Part shown: piece by piece, positions 22,935 through 33,489 of the stretch
Layout of the letters: every line of letters starts with the position of its first letter
Numbering within the stretch: position 1 is the first letter of the stretch
DNA from: Vicia villosa
Lineage: Eukaryota; Streptophyta; Magnoliopsida; Fabales; Fabaceae
Reading direction: 5' to 3'
Length of the DNA: 64,000 bases
NCBI RefSeq assembly: GCF_029867415.1
Contig: NC_081185.1
Span: forward strand, 113,629,466-113,693,465
Notes under the pieces: model-generated
What the model was told of the DNA's origin: nothing
Seen by the model: the letters and a program-made list of their open reading frames with translations, nothing else
Databases searched by the model: none
Position numbers and translations under genes: made by a program

Positions 22935-24098
22935 ATGTATCCATCTCCATTGTTCTTCCCTCAGGATCTCATCACCGAGGTTTTATCTATTCTTAATGTT
23001 AAATCTATTTTGCGAATCAGGTGCGTTAACAAATTTTGGGACGCTCTCATTTCATATCCCGCCTTCGTGAAATTGAATTTCAAAAGATCAGCAAAGCGAA
23101 ATCCTCAATTCATTCTAATTTCCGGTCATACCAAACATATCCCAAGGGAGTCACCCTATGGAAGTGATGATGAGAGCGAGCATGAATGCGGTGTCATTCC
23201 CTATTCCATTAGCAGTTTGGTTGATAATCCGTCATTCAACCTTTCTGTCGACTCTTATCAGCTGGTGGAAGACAAATGATGCTCTCGTATGGTTGGTTCT
23301 TGCAATGGATTGATCTGTTTGGCTGGTGATTACTTTATTCGTGAGTATAAAGACCACTGGCTTCGATTGTGGAACCCAGCCACTAGGACAACATCCCCAA
23401 AATTTGGGTGTGTTCGCGAATTTCGCAATCCACTAGATATTTTCGCCTATGATCACCGTTATAAATACATATTTGGTTGGGATGAATCTACCGACACTTA
23501 CAAGGTAGTTGCCTCAGAATTCAAGGAACCTGAAATGAGAAGCAATGTGAGAATTCTGAGTTTGGCTGATAATGTTTGGAGAAAAATTGAAAGTTTCCCA
23601 GTTGAACCCATGGATTCAGACTATTCTTCTGAAAGCGATTATGTTGGTATGTATCTCAAAAGCACTATTAATTGGTTAGCTATTCGTGATAAACTTTGGT
23701 ATATAGGTGATGATTATAAGAATATTAATGTTGAGCAATTTGTTATTGTTTCACTTGATTTAATAACTGAAACATGCAATCAATATTTATTACCTCGTGA
23801 TTTTGACGAGGTGCCTCCTGCACAGCCAACTGTTAGTGTGTTGGGGGATTGTCTCTGTTTTTCTTATTGTTACAAGGAAACAGATTTTGTTATATGGAAG
23901 ATGGAAAATTTCGGAGTTGATGATTCTTGGATTCAATTCCTTAAAATTAGTTATTACAGTCTTCAAATTGATTATGACTATAGTGACGAATATATAAAGT
24001 ATCATTTAAATTTCGTTCCGCTGTTTCTGTCCAAGGATGGTGATACTTTGGTACTTGATTGCAGTAGGTTATTCATTGAACAACTTCGAATATCTTAA
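22935..24098 (+). pseudogene. F-box/FBA gene B, broken
   Basis: Very similar to C over about 1.13 kb, in one frame, but codon 23277-23279 is TGA where C has GGA, so translation stops after 114 residues. The second open part (23289-24098) keeps GSCNGLICL and LWNPATRTTSPKFG. Similarity to C ends at about 24066, after VLDCS, and unrelated sequence supplies a different C-terminus, with the last 50 or so family residues and the 3'-UTR intron missing. The CACTA element ends 117 bp before the ATG, removing the distal promoter. Two independent lesions make it a pseudogene. Confidence 0.88.
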
Positions 24099-24997
24099 TG
24101 AATGATTTATAGTTTGTAAGAAAAGGTTTTGAACAAACAAAGAAAGAGTAATGATATGTTGTATATTATAGATTGGAATGAATTACCAAGGGCTCCAATA
24201 GCAAAGCAAATAGATGCAACATAGAAAAGAATGTGGTGGAACGACATTTTGTATGACTCTAACCCGTACCGGTCGCCCTTACCGTCTCTCTCTTGTCGCT
24301 TCTTCTCACATCGAACTGCTTGACCCATTCTCCAATACACTGTAAAACCACCTACTACAACACACTTTTATTCCTCCTTCTCCGTCCAAACAAACCACTG
24401 AAAACATCGTAGAAGAACAAGGATCTCGTTGCCAGTTTCTCTTGATCTTGTATAGTGACTTCACATTTATGATGGCATCAACTATTATATCATCATAAAT
24501 TAAATTATGTCAAAAAAATATTGAAATAATAATAAAGAATATGCTTACCATATAAATCAATGTTGACAAAATATTTTTCTTTCTAACGAACGGAAGCAAA
24601 TAAAACAAAAAATTATTAGTATCTCCAAAACATATTCAACTTCACTATCTTTCCCACCCCAATTCAAAACAAAAAGAGTAAGAAATAAGGAGGAAGTTGT
24701 ATATGAAATTAAAATGAAGAGGAAAGGATATCCTGTGAAATAACCATCCCTCCTCCGCCACATATTTTGCCGGAACCCTACGAAAATTCCAGGTTATGAA
24801 CCAAATCTGTTATGAATACAAGAATAAGAAAACAGAAAAGAAAGAACAATAGAAGAGGGAAAAACATACCTTTTTAGAGTAGCAGAGGAAGGAGAAACGG
24901 AGACGAGAAAGGAAGGAGAAACGACAGATTTAGGGTTTGAGGAGATGACGGAAAGTTTAGGGTTGGAGGAACATACAAAGAGGGTGAGAGAAGACAA

Positions 24998-25036
<39 letters not shown>

Positions 25037-25267
25037 AAAAAATTGGAGAACATTTGATTGGTTTATCAAACTATTGCATTACCCAATGGTTTAGTTATTG
25101 TTAGCAAATAAACAATAGCGAAATTGAGAAAAGGGTGCCACTTGGAATAATGGGTACATTTGATTGGTCTAATAGAGTTTTGATTTAGCAAATTACCAAA
25201 ATGGGTATATGTTAATGCAGATTTAACAAAGCAAAAGGGAAATTAAGGGAGTTAATAAGTATATTAT
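24067..25267. other. Unrecognised segment replacing the 3' end of F-box B
   Basis: Not shared with other F-box copies. Minus-strand signs of a spliced gene: T/C-rich leader near 25060-24875 ending in a GTATGT donor, an ATG at about 24763 (MWRRRDGYFTG), and an acceptor TTTACAG near 24340 followed by a short open stretch (YWRMGQAVRCEKKRQERDGK). No family recognised, so it may be a rearranged gene fragment. Contains (GA)16 at 25003-25034. Confidence 0.35.
25003..25034. repeat. (GA)16 microsatellite
   Basis: 32 bp of GA repeat. On the minus strand it would be a CT tract upstream of the possible leader exon. Confidence 0.95.
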
Positions 25268-26030
25268 AATCTTAGTTAGGTAGTTGATTTGTAACTCTTA
25301 TATCCTTCATTTTAATACCTTATTATAGTTTGAGTTCGTTCTATTTTAAAATATGACAATAAGCATATGTTTTTTTGTGGGATAGACATATATGGGAATG
25401 TGGTTATTAGTCAGTCTCCTAGATTCCGAGTGTTTACTGATGACCATCAGTAGTATTAGAATCCGGTTCGAATAAGCGACCAGTTACTTGTGTCAAAAGT
25501 CTTATTGACATGGTGGTTAAAAGGTGTGTTCCATTGAAGTGTCCATGATGAAATAAAGGTGTCTTTCAATAGCGGTACAATCATGTGGATGAAAGTGCTC
25601 TTTCTTGAGGGGGGAGCATAATGGATGGACTCACACTTGAGCACGAGATTGTTGAGAAACAAGTTTGCGTTGTCTAAAAAAACAAATGTAAGTTCTAAGT
25701 CACACATTGTTTAGAAAAGTGAAGGTTTAACACTTTATAAGTGAGAGAATCCATATACCTATTACCTTAAAGTTTTGCATGAATATGTGGTGTCTCTCTC
25801 ATTTGTTTGGGTGAGTCTTTGACTTTTAGGTGAGCATTTGGCCCAATATGAATGCTTCCACCTCACAACAAATATATTTGCCATTATTTTTCTGCCATCA
25901 GAATAATTATTATAGTGATGAATTTGAGGTTGTCATGGCATGAGTAATGTACAGGCATGCCATCCATACAAATCTTACATAAACAGGTGTATATTTGTTG
26001 AAAAAGTCTATTTTTCCATCGAAAGACATA
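25268..26030 (+). mobile_element. TRIM/LARD-like retroelement, copy 2
   Basis: Parallel to 32085-32800 over its whole length: LTR tail, primer-site-like AGTATTAGAATCC near 25451 (mutated), internal part, GAGGGGGGAGCA purine tract near 25608 and then LTR start sequence with TGTTGAGAAACAAG. No protein is encoded. The ends are too decayed to find a duplication. Confidence 0.6.
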
Positions 26031-26072
26031 AGCAAAACACACACTAAACTAACAACAGATTTAATCATTCTT

Positions 26073-28509
26073 CTATGATTTAATTATCTTCTTGAGCTTA
26101 TTTGATGAAATTTCTCCATCACATAATCCTTCCAAAGTAGTGGATTCACTTGATGCACCAGGAAAATGCCTTTTACCAGCAGGTGCGACAGCATCAGGTT
26201 TGTGCTCAGAAGTAATTTCCAGGTCCTGAAGGATAGAAGAATAAAATTCAGGATTATCGATACAAATGTAAGGAAGTAAATGTGGAACATGATACAATAT
26301 AATATACTGGTAGAAAACCAAAAAAAAAAAGGCGTCCACAATTTGAAGTTTGTACCTCCAGAGGCTATGATATTATAATTTGGATTGGAGTAGGTTCCTT
26401 TGCAATTAAAAAAACAAAAAGAACATCAGTCGATAGGTTCATTATAATAGCATTAAATCTTATATAAAATGAATGATAATTTATAAGAGGGTACCTTATT
26501 TGTTCCCACTTTTCCTTAAGTTGTTGGATAATAAGGTCATTTTTTATAATCATAACGACTGAACAGTTCTTCCAGCGTGGATGCCACTTAATCTTAATAG
26601 CCATTTCCAACTTAAACATTTGATCAAGTGCTAATGGGAAGTCCAATGGATCAGTAATTCCACACTATATAAAGAAGTGGCGGAATTAATGTACGCATAG
26701 TATGGGAAAGTACATTCTATTCCGTGATCATAATAAATATATAACCTCGATCATAGTATTACGAAGTTGAGATGTAGATAAACCCAAGAGCATTTCACTT
26801 TCTCAGTTCCAAAACACAAAATTGCAATTTTGACCGCCATGTGTAACCTCAATCTCAATCTTATACTTGAATCATCATAAGAAATTGTTCCATTAAAGTA
26901 GACACAACACGAAGACTGTTATAAACATGACGGCAACAACATAGATTAGATGGCAACAACTAAAACCTATAGATTTCATCCAGGGTTTCATGACCGATTT
27001 CACACTCAAATGGGGGTTTGTCACCACGTGTTGTATATTGACCCATATGGCAAGCACGATAGCACCATCCGAATGGAGACATGATCAATAATTTTATTGT
27101 AGTGATAGTAGCACAAAATGTAATCTGGACAAAGAGATGATTATATAAGAAATTATCACCACAAATGGTGAGGTTATAAATATAATATGAAACAATAGTA
27201 AGACATACATCCTTAAGTTGAATAATCTCAGCAATCGGTAAAACCACAACCTTCGACAACAATTTTTGCACGGGAGTAAGCTGAGAATTTTCAGAATTCT
27301 GTGAGGATAGTTGCGAATTTGATCCGAGTTGATCAGATAGAGTTACCCTGCTTTCCTTAGACATTCTACAGAAAGTGACAAAATTAGCAAAGCTCTAAAT
27401 AAAGCAATGACACATAACGAATAATAATAACAACATACTTCTCTATAAAGTCTTTCATGAGAGGGAAATCAGCATCAACACATAAAAGGGTCACATTATA
27501 GGTGTTTGTCACGGACAAAAGATACTTTCCTGCACAAATAAATTAGACTTTGTCAGTGATTTTTAACAGAATTCGTATTTCTCCTATTAATTTAAAATGA
27601 TTTACATAAGTGATGAAGTAACCTTCTTCCATCATTTTGGCATACTGAAGCAATGCATTTGTAGGAACTGGTGCATCAACCCTATCTTTGTTAAACCTGA
27701 TGATCTTGTCCGCATATGATTCCCAAAGAGTACAGTTTAACATGTTGTTGCTAAACCATAATCACAAAACATTAGGATATAATACATGATTCTACTATAG
27801 GAGAGAGTTAAGAATTTGAAGAACAAACCCGTGGTCACGTAACACCATATTACTTTGCTGTTTCTTTGCACCAGATCAGTCTGTGCATAACCAATATTGT
27901 CCACCATTCCAATGACATCTGATATAAATATATTAATTTCACAGGACTAAAAAACCATGAAAAAATCCACAAAAGAAACAACGAAAAAGTATATTTACCA
28001 AACATGACATCTTTGACAAACTTCCCTGTTATGATGTCTAAAAAACTTGTAAAAACAACCGGCTTCGGGGGTATCTCATGTTTGTCTTCATCAACGAAAG
28101 ACGTTCCAACAGTAAACTCTACCATAGGTTTGTGTCATGATGCCTTGAAGGCCAGAACATTCGGCACTACCTTAAATTTGATACAATATAGGTATGACCT
28201 AATAGGCATTTTTTGTTGAACACCGACACATGCGATGCTGGAACAACAACATGAATATCATCACCCTGTGACACAAACCAAAAAAAGTTTCAAATTATAT
28301 GGTACACAACATAGGGAAAATCATACATAAATCATAAACATGCCAAATCATAAACAGGCCAATTACCGATTATCAACAAAGATCATTTCAAAATGTTCCT
28401 TGTTGTTAGACACAACATTCCATATGAGGTGAATCCTAACAACAATCTTCCAAAGCTCTTCTCCATCCTTGATGTCTGCTAATCTTTCAACATGCCTAGC
28501 CATAGTCAT
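26073..28509 (-). pseudogene. RPA70-like (DUF223/OB-fold) gene, decayed
   Basis: Ten exons can be followed on the minus strand: 28509-28367, 28265-27999, 27918-27829, 27750-27623, 27529-27439, 27365-27209, 27124-26967, 26865-26746, 26664-26495, 26225-26073. They match plant replication protein A 70-kDa-like proteins, single-stranded DNA binding: LADIKDGEELWKIVVRIHLIW, then DVIGMV..GYAQTDLVQ, NCTLWESYADKI, and the C-terminal RGDKPPFECEIGHET and NKLKKIIKS. Lesions are a frame slip at exon 1/2, one-base losses near 28175 and 27850, and TGA codons at 28135-28137 and 26803-26805. Such genes are common in legumes and also travel in Helitrons; no Helitron ends were found here. Confidence 0.82.
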
Positions 28510-29087
28510 GCAATTTCATAGCACACTGAAATATAACCGCAGAAGTTAGAAAACATCGAAAGAAGAAGAATGATTATTGATAAATATGAAAGGCATTATA
28601 TGAGACCATTGTTGCTGTAAGCGGTTTGGAAGGTGGATGGGTAGAGAGAGTAAAGAATCTGTAACTGCAACATGATGAGAGTTTGAGAGGTTTAACGTTG
28701 CAACCTTAAAACTGGCGCAACACACAATCAGTAGGGAATGATGTGGAATATTGTGAGAGTGAGGTGCTGATGTGGCATTGCCATATGATCAGAAAAAGTT
28801 AGACTTTTCTTATATGATAGATTTTCAAAATGATTAGGCTTGAATTTCCCTTCATAAAAAAAAATTCAACATAATAAAAAATATAATAATTATAAAAATT
28901 AATAATAAAAAATATTACTTATAATTATTTGTGCTAATTGATATGATAAATAAAGAATGTGTTTTTCTAGTATAACGTTATAAATTAATTTTTAATTTTA
29001 TTTCAATTATTTCATTGAATTTAATTGAAATATATTTATGGTATAAAATATTTTTACATTGATAATAAATCGATAGATTTTAAATTA
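28510..29087. other. Upstream of the RPA relic and of F-box C
   Basis: No gene. 28790-28825 holds a small hairpin (AGAAAAAGT/ACTTTTCT). From about 28970 the sequence is the distal upstream region of F-box C, parallel to 12780 onward. Confidence 0.4.
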
Positions 29088-29232
29088 GAGTTTAAAGGTA
29101 GTGCACTGACAGCGTAAATTAACTTTATTCATAATTTTTTTTAATTAAAATTGTATTTTAATTAAATACATGAATGTGATTGGTTGACGGTGTAAAAATA
29201 TTTTACATTGTCAGTGCATATCCTTTTTTTCT
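29088..29232. mobile_element. MULE-type MITE upstream of F-box C
   Basis: 145 bp flanked by the 10-bp duplication TTTTAAATTA (29078-29087 and 29233-29242). Inner inverted motif GCACTGACA/TGTCAGTGC. Absent from the matching place upstream of B (about 12895), which carries a related MITE about 500 bp further on. Confidence 0.75.
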
Positions 29233-29843
29233 TTTTAAATTATATTTAAATTTTATTTTAATTATATATAAAGTAATCATGAATGATTGTGATAGATTGA
29301 TAGTATAAAACTTTTTACGAGCTGCATAACAATTAATCTCTATCTCATTTTGTCCTTTTCAAGTTAATTTCTGACAAAAAAATTCATAATTATTTATCTA
29401 AAGCAAGTATAATCTTTTTTCTAAGTAATTTAATTATATATTTTTTTAAAGATTAAAAATTTATCATTTTTAACTTTTTTGACTGAACAATATTTTATAA
29501 TTAAATTATTTGTAAAATATAGAAACTTTATAAATGTATAAAACTTTAAATAGTATTTTATTTTGATTTTTTTGGACCAAATTATTATAATTAAAATAAA
29601 ACAGCATAAAATTTATATAATAACAAACTTGTCTACATTATAAATAATTGAGTTTAATGATATTTTCATGCAAATTAATATAACTTCTATCATATCATAC
29701 AAAGTTTTTTAAAATTTTCAATCTGACTTATACAATAAAACTTTTACATTGCATATTCCTTTTTTTCTAAATAATAATAGTAAAAATATTTCATAAAAAT
29801 AATAACCAGAAGCACTTGAAGATTCCCAATAGAATTTACAATC

Positions 29844-31127
29844 ATGTATCCATCTCCATTGTTCTTCCCTCAGGATCTCATCACCGAGGTGTTATCTGTT
29901 CTTAATGTTAAATCTATTTTGCGATTCAGGTGCGTTAGCAAATTCTGGGACGCTCTGATTTCAGATCCCACCTTTGTGAAATTGCATCTCAAAAGATCAG
30001 CAAAGCGAAATGCCCAATTCATTTTAATTACCGGTCATTCAAAACATATCCGAGGCGAGTCACCATATGGAAGTGATGATGAATGCGAGCATGAGTGGGG
30101 TGTCATTCCCTATTCCATTAGCAGTTTGGTTGACAATCCGTCCTTCAACCTTTCTGTCGACTCTTATCAGCTGGTAGAAGACAAAGGATGCTCTCGTATA
30201 GTTGGTTCTTGCAATGGATTGATCTGTTTAGCTGGCGACTACTTGATCCGTGAGTATAAAGACCACTGGCTTCGATTGTGGAACCCAGCCACTAGGACAA
30301 CATCCCCAAAATTTGGGTGTGTTCGCGAATTTCGCAATCCACTAGATATTTTCGCCTATGATCGCCGTTATAAATACACATTTGGCTGGGATGAATCTAC
30401 CGACACTTACAAGGTAGTTGCCTCAGAATTCAAGGAACCTGAAATGAGAAGCAATGTGAGAATTCTGAGTTTGGCTGATAATGTTTGGAGAAAAATTGAA
30501 AGTTTCCCAGTTGAACCCATGGGTTCAGACTTATCTATGGACAGCGGTTATGATGGTATGTATCTCAAAAGCACTATTAATTGGTTAGCTATTCGTGATA
30601 AACTTTGGTATATAGGTGATGATTATAAGAATATTAATGTTGAGCAATTTGTTATTGTTTCACTTGATTTAAGAACTGAAACATACAATCAATATTTATT
30701 ACCTCGTGATTTTGACGAGGTTCCTCCTGCACAGCCAACTGTTAGTGTGTTGGGGGATTGTCTCTGTTTTTCTTATTGTTACAAGGAAACAGATTTTGTT
30801 ATATGGAAGATGGAAAATTTCGGAGTTGATGATTCTTGGATTCAATTCCTTAAAATTAGTTATTACAGTCTTCAAATTGATTATGACTATAGTGACGAAT
30901 ATATAAAGTATCATTTAAATTTCGTTCCGCTGTTTCTGTCCAAGGATGGTGATACTTTGGTACTTGATTGCAGTCAAGAATACCCAGATATTATTTATAA
31001 TTGGAGAAATAATAAAGTAGTGCGAACAAACATTAATGTAAGGAAAACAGTTACTGATGGCCAAACGTACGATTCTGTCTCATGCTCTGCCAATGGCTAT
31101 TTTGAAAGCTTAGTTTCAGGAGTGTAA
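29844..31127 (+). CDS. F-box/FBA protein C (427 aa)
   Basis: Intact single-exon F-box protein. F-box at about residues 6-50 (DLITEVLSVLNVKSIL), GSCNGLICL near 122, LWNPATRTTSPKFG near 146, then the F-box-associated domain to the end. Predicted substrate receptor of an SCF ubiquitin ligase; target unknown. The start aligns with B and F. The stop TAA at 31125-31127 overlaps the GTAAGT donor conserved in the family (donor G at 31124). If the intron to the acceptor near 31763 is spliced, the stop is removed and the frame runs on to a TAA at 31798-31800, changing the last residues. Nearest relative is B. Confidence 0.9.
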   Translation: MYPSPLFFPQDLITEVLSVLNVKSILRFRCVSKFWDALISDPTFVKLHLKRSAKRNAQFILITGHSKHIRGESPYGSDDECEHEWGVIPYSISSLVDNPSFNLSVDSYQLVEDKGCSRIVGSCNGLICLAGDYLIREYKDHWLRLWNPATRTTSPKFGCVREFRNPLDIFAYDRRYKYTFGWDESTDTYKVVASEFKEPEMRSNVRILSLADNVWRKIESFPVEPMGSDLSMDSGYDGMYLKSTINWLAIRDKLWYIGDDYKNINVEQFVIVSLDLRTETYNQYLLPRDFDEVPPAQPTVSVLGDCLCFSYCYKETDFVIWKMENFGVDDSWIQFLKISYYSLQIDYDYSDEYIKYHLNFVPLFLSKDGDTLVLDCSQEYPDIIYNWRNNKVVRTNINVRKTVTDGQTYDSVSCSANGYFESLVSGV

Positions 31128-32084
31128 GTTCCTCTTCCATGGTTTACATGTTGATACTAATGTTAAGTTGTATTTGTAGTTTTCATAATTATAGATTGTG
31201 TGAATGTGTTTTTTATGATTGTTTCGATTGATTGTATTTTTTGAATGAATATCTTATTGCTATCAACAAATTGCATTGACATGTCTAAATAGTTTTTTTC
31301 AAAACAACATTAAGTGCGGATTTGATACAAGGAAAATAACAGATTTCATATGATATTCAGGGGAGGTATTGAAAAATATCTTAGCTGAATAGGGTTTAGT
31401 TTTATAGAATGAATTGTAACTAGTAATCAGTTAATCACATATAGGTATTAAAAAATCTGTAATCTGCTATTCTGCAGGCAGGTTGCTTTAAATTGCATTA
31501 TCTCTCGCTAAGCTTTTTTTCCCTTTATAACTCTATGGAGCTTATTTTCTTATTGCTAACCCACTTTTCTTTGCTCACTTTCTTGTAACATACATACATA
31601 ACTGAACTCAATGTAGTGTAAAACTAACATTTCAGTGAGTATTTGTATTTCAGTATTTTTGTTCAATATTATAAATTTTTACGTATAATTGTAGGTATGT
31701 GATTATATTATTTTACATCAATTTATGTTTAACAAATAAAATGATAATTTTTATATCTGGCAGTGTCGGGGGAATTCAGAGCTTCGAGAACAAGAGTTAA
31801 GGCAGTGTCGGGGGAGAAAGAATTCAGAAGAAAATGGTTTGAGTTAGATAAGAGTTTTGTATCTGGGCCTGAAAAATTTGACCTGTTTTGACATCAAGTG
31901 CAACAAATGTATTTTTTTACCTATTGTCAGAACAATTTCTAGTATTACTTTCCATATGAGTGTAAAAGGCAACTCATATTTCATTGAAATGATGTAGACT
32001 TCTGTTGGCTGAGTTGGAATTACTTGTGCGTGTAATTTCTTCAGTTTTAAATTTAAGGAAAACATATGTTTCCCTTTTAAAGTA
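31128..32084. other. 3' region of F-box C
   Basis: Contains the possible acceptor TCTGGCAG at 31756-31763 and, just after it, a tandem duplication of GGCAGTGTCGGGGGA (about 31760 and 31801), giving two equivalent acceptors. The rest is AT-rich with no recognised element. Confidence 0.45.
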
Positions 32085-32800
32085 TTCATAACTCTTATAT
32101 CCTTCATTTTAATACCTTATTATAGTTTGAGTTCGTTCTATTTTAAAATATGACAATAAGCATATGCTTTGTTTGTGGGATAGACATATAAGGGAATGTG
32201 GTTATTAGTCATTTTCCTAGATTCCGAGTGTTCATTGATGATCCATCAGTGGTATCAGAACCTGGTTCGAATAAGCGACCGGTTACTTGTGTCTTCTTGA
32301 CATGGTGGTAAGGAGGTATGCTCCGTTGAAGTGCCCATGATGAAATAAAGGTGTCTTTCAATGGCGGTACAAGCATGCGGATGAAAGAGCTCTTGCTTGA
32401 GAGGGAGCATAATGAATGAACTCACACTTGAGCACGAGATTGTTGAGAAACAAGTTGTTTGCGTTGTGTGAACAAACAAGTGTGAGTTCTAAGTCTCACA
32501 TTGTTTAGAAAAGTGAAGGTTGAGCACTTTATAAGTGAGAGAATCCATATATCTATCACCTTAAAGTTTTTGGTGAATATGTGGTGTCTCTCTCACTTGT
32601 TTGGATGAGTCTTTGACCTTTAGGTGAGTATTTGACCCAATATAAATGCTTCCACCTCACAACAAATTTATTTACCATTATAATTATTATTATTTTGATG
32701 AATTTGAGGTTGTCATGGCAAGAGTAATGTACAGGCATGCCATCATACATATCTTACATAAGCAGGTGTATATTTGTTGAAAAAGTCTATTTTTCTATCG
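32085..32800 (+). mobile_element. TRIM/LARD-like retroelement, copy 3
   Basis: LTR-tail-like start, TGGTATCAGAACC primer-site-like motif near 32251, short internal region, GAGAGGGAGCA purine tract near 32400 and TGTTGAGAAACAAG LTR start near 32441. Copies 1 and 2 match it over 390 bp and about 700 bp. Non-coding. Confidence 0.6.
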
Positions 32801-33489
32801 AAAAAGAAAGTGTAGCTAAGGTGGTTTTCTTTGATACGATATGTGTTGTAAATTTTGTTTTTTCATTTATGCCTGTGTTTGATACCCACATCAAATTTGA
32901 CTTCTTCGTCTATTATTATTATTATTAGTATTTCTAATTCACCAGATATATAATTATAAGTAGAAATTGTTTGGTCTAGAAAAAACAAGACCTCGAATCC
33001 CTATCATCATTGTGTAATTATGGCAACTACTATTTCAGAAATTGAATCTTCAGTTTTGACCTGAACTAGCTGCTACTACATTCCCTTTGTAACTTTAAAC
33101 TCATTTCAACATTGTTTCATGAGTGTTTCTTCGCATCGATTTTGGATGACTAAAAATGACCTAGAGAGGGACTTAGTAATATATTCTTTGACATGATGTC
33201 AAAACTGAGATTACTTTTACACTAATTTTTTATGTACTCTCATATTATAAACCCAATGATAGGCATTTAATTGTTTATGTCAGTTTGTGTCAACTTTGTA
33301 AGCAACTTTTCATTTATCATTTATCACTACTATAGTAAAAAGAATGACCCACACATGTATCATGTGCCAAACACATGTTAAGGTTAACCCTAATTTGGTC
33401 TTTACTTACACTATCATATTTATAATTTTTTGTTTATTTACTTTATCAGTAACTAACTTTTTTTTTAAGAGTATAACAAATTTTGTAAC
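32801..33489. other. Unassigned
   Basis: AT-rich, with a short ATT repeat at 32910-32930. Absent between the TRIM and LINE pieces of the copy at the left edge of the window. No feature recognised. Confidence 0.35.

Noticed and set aside
23790..24005. Antisense ORF of 71 aa repeated in each F-box copy
   Set aside because: Conserved only because the sense coding sequence is conserved; it is the mirror of the F-box-associated domain.
28780..28830. Helitron end next to the RPA relic
   Set aside because: A small hairpin occurs but no CTRR tetramer at the right distance.
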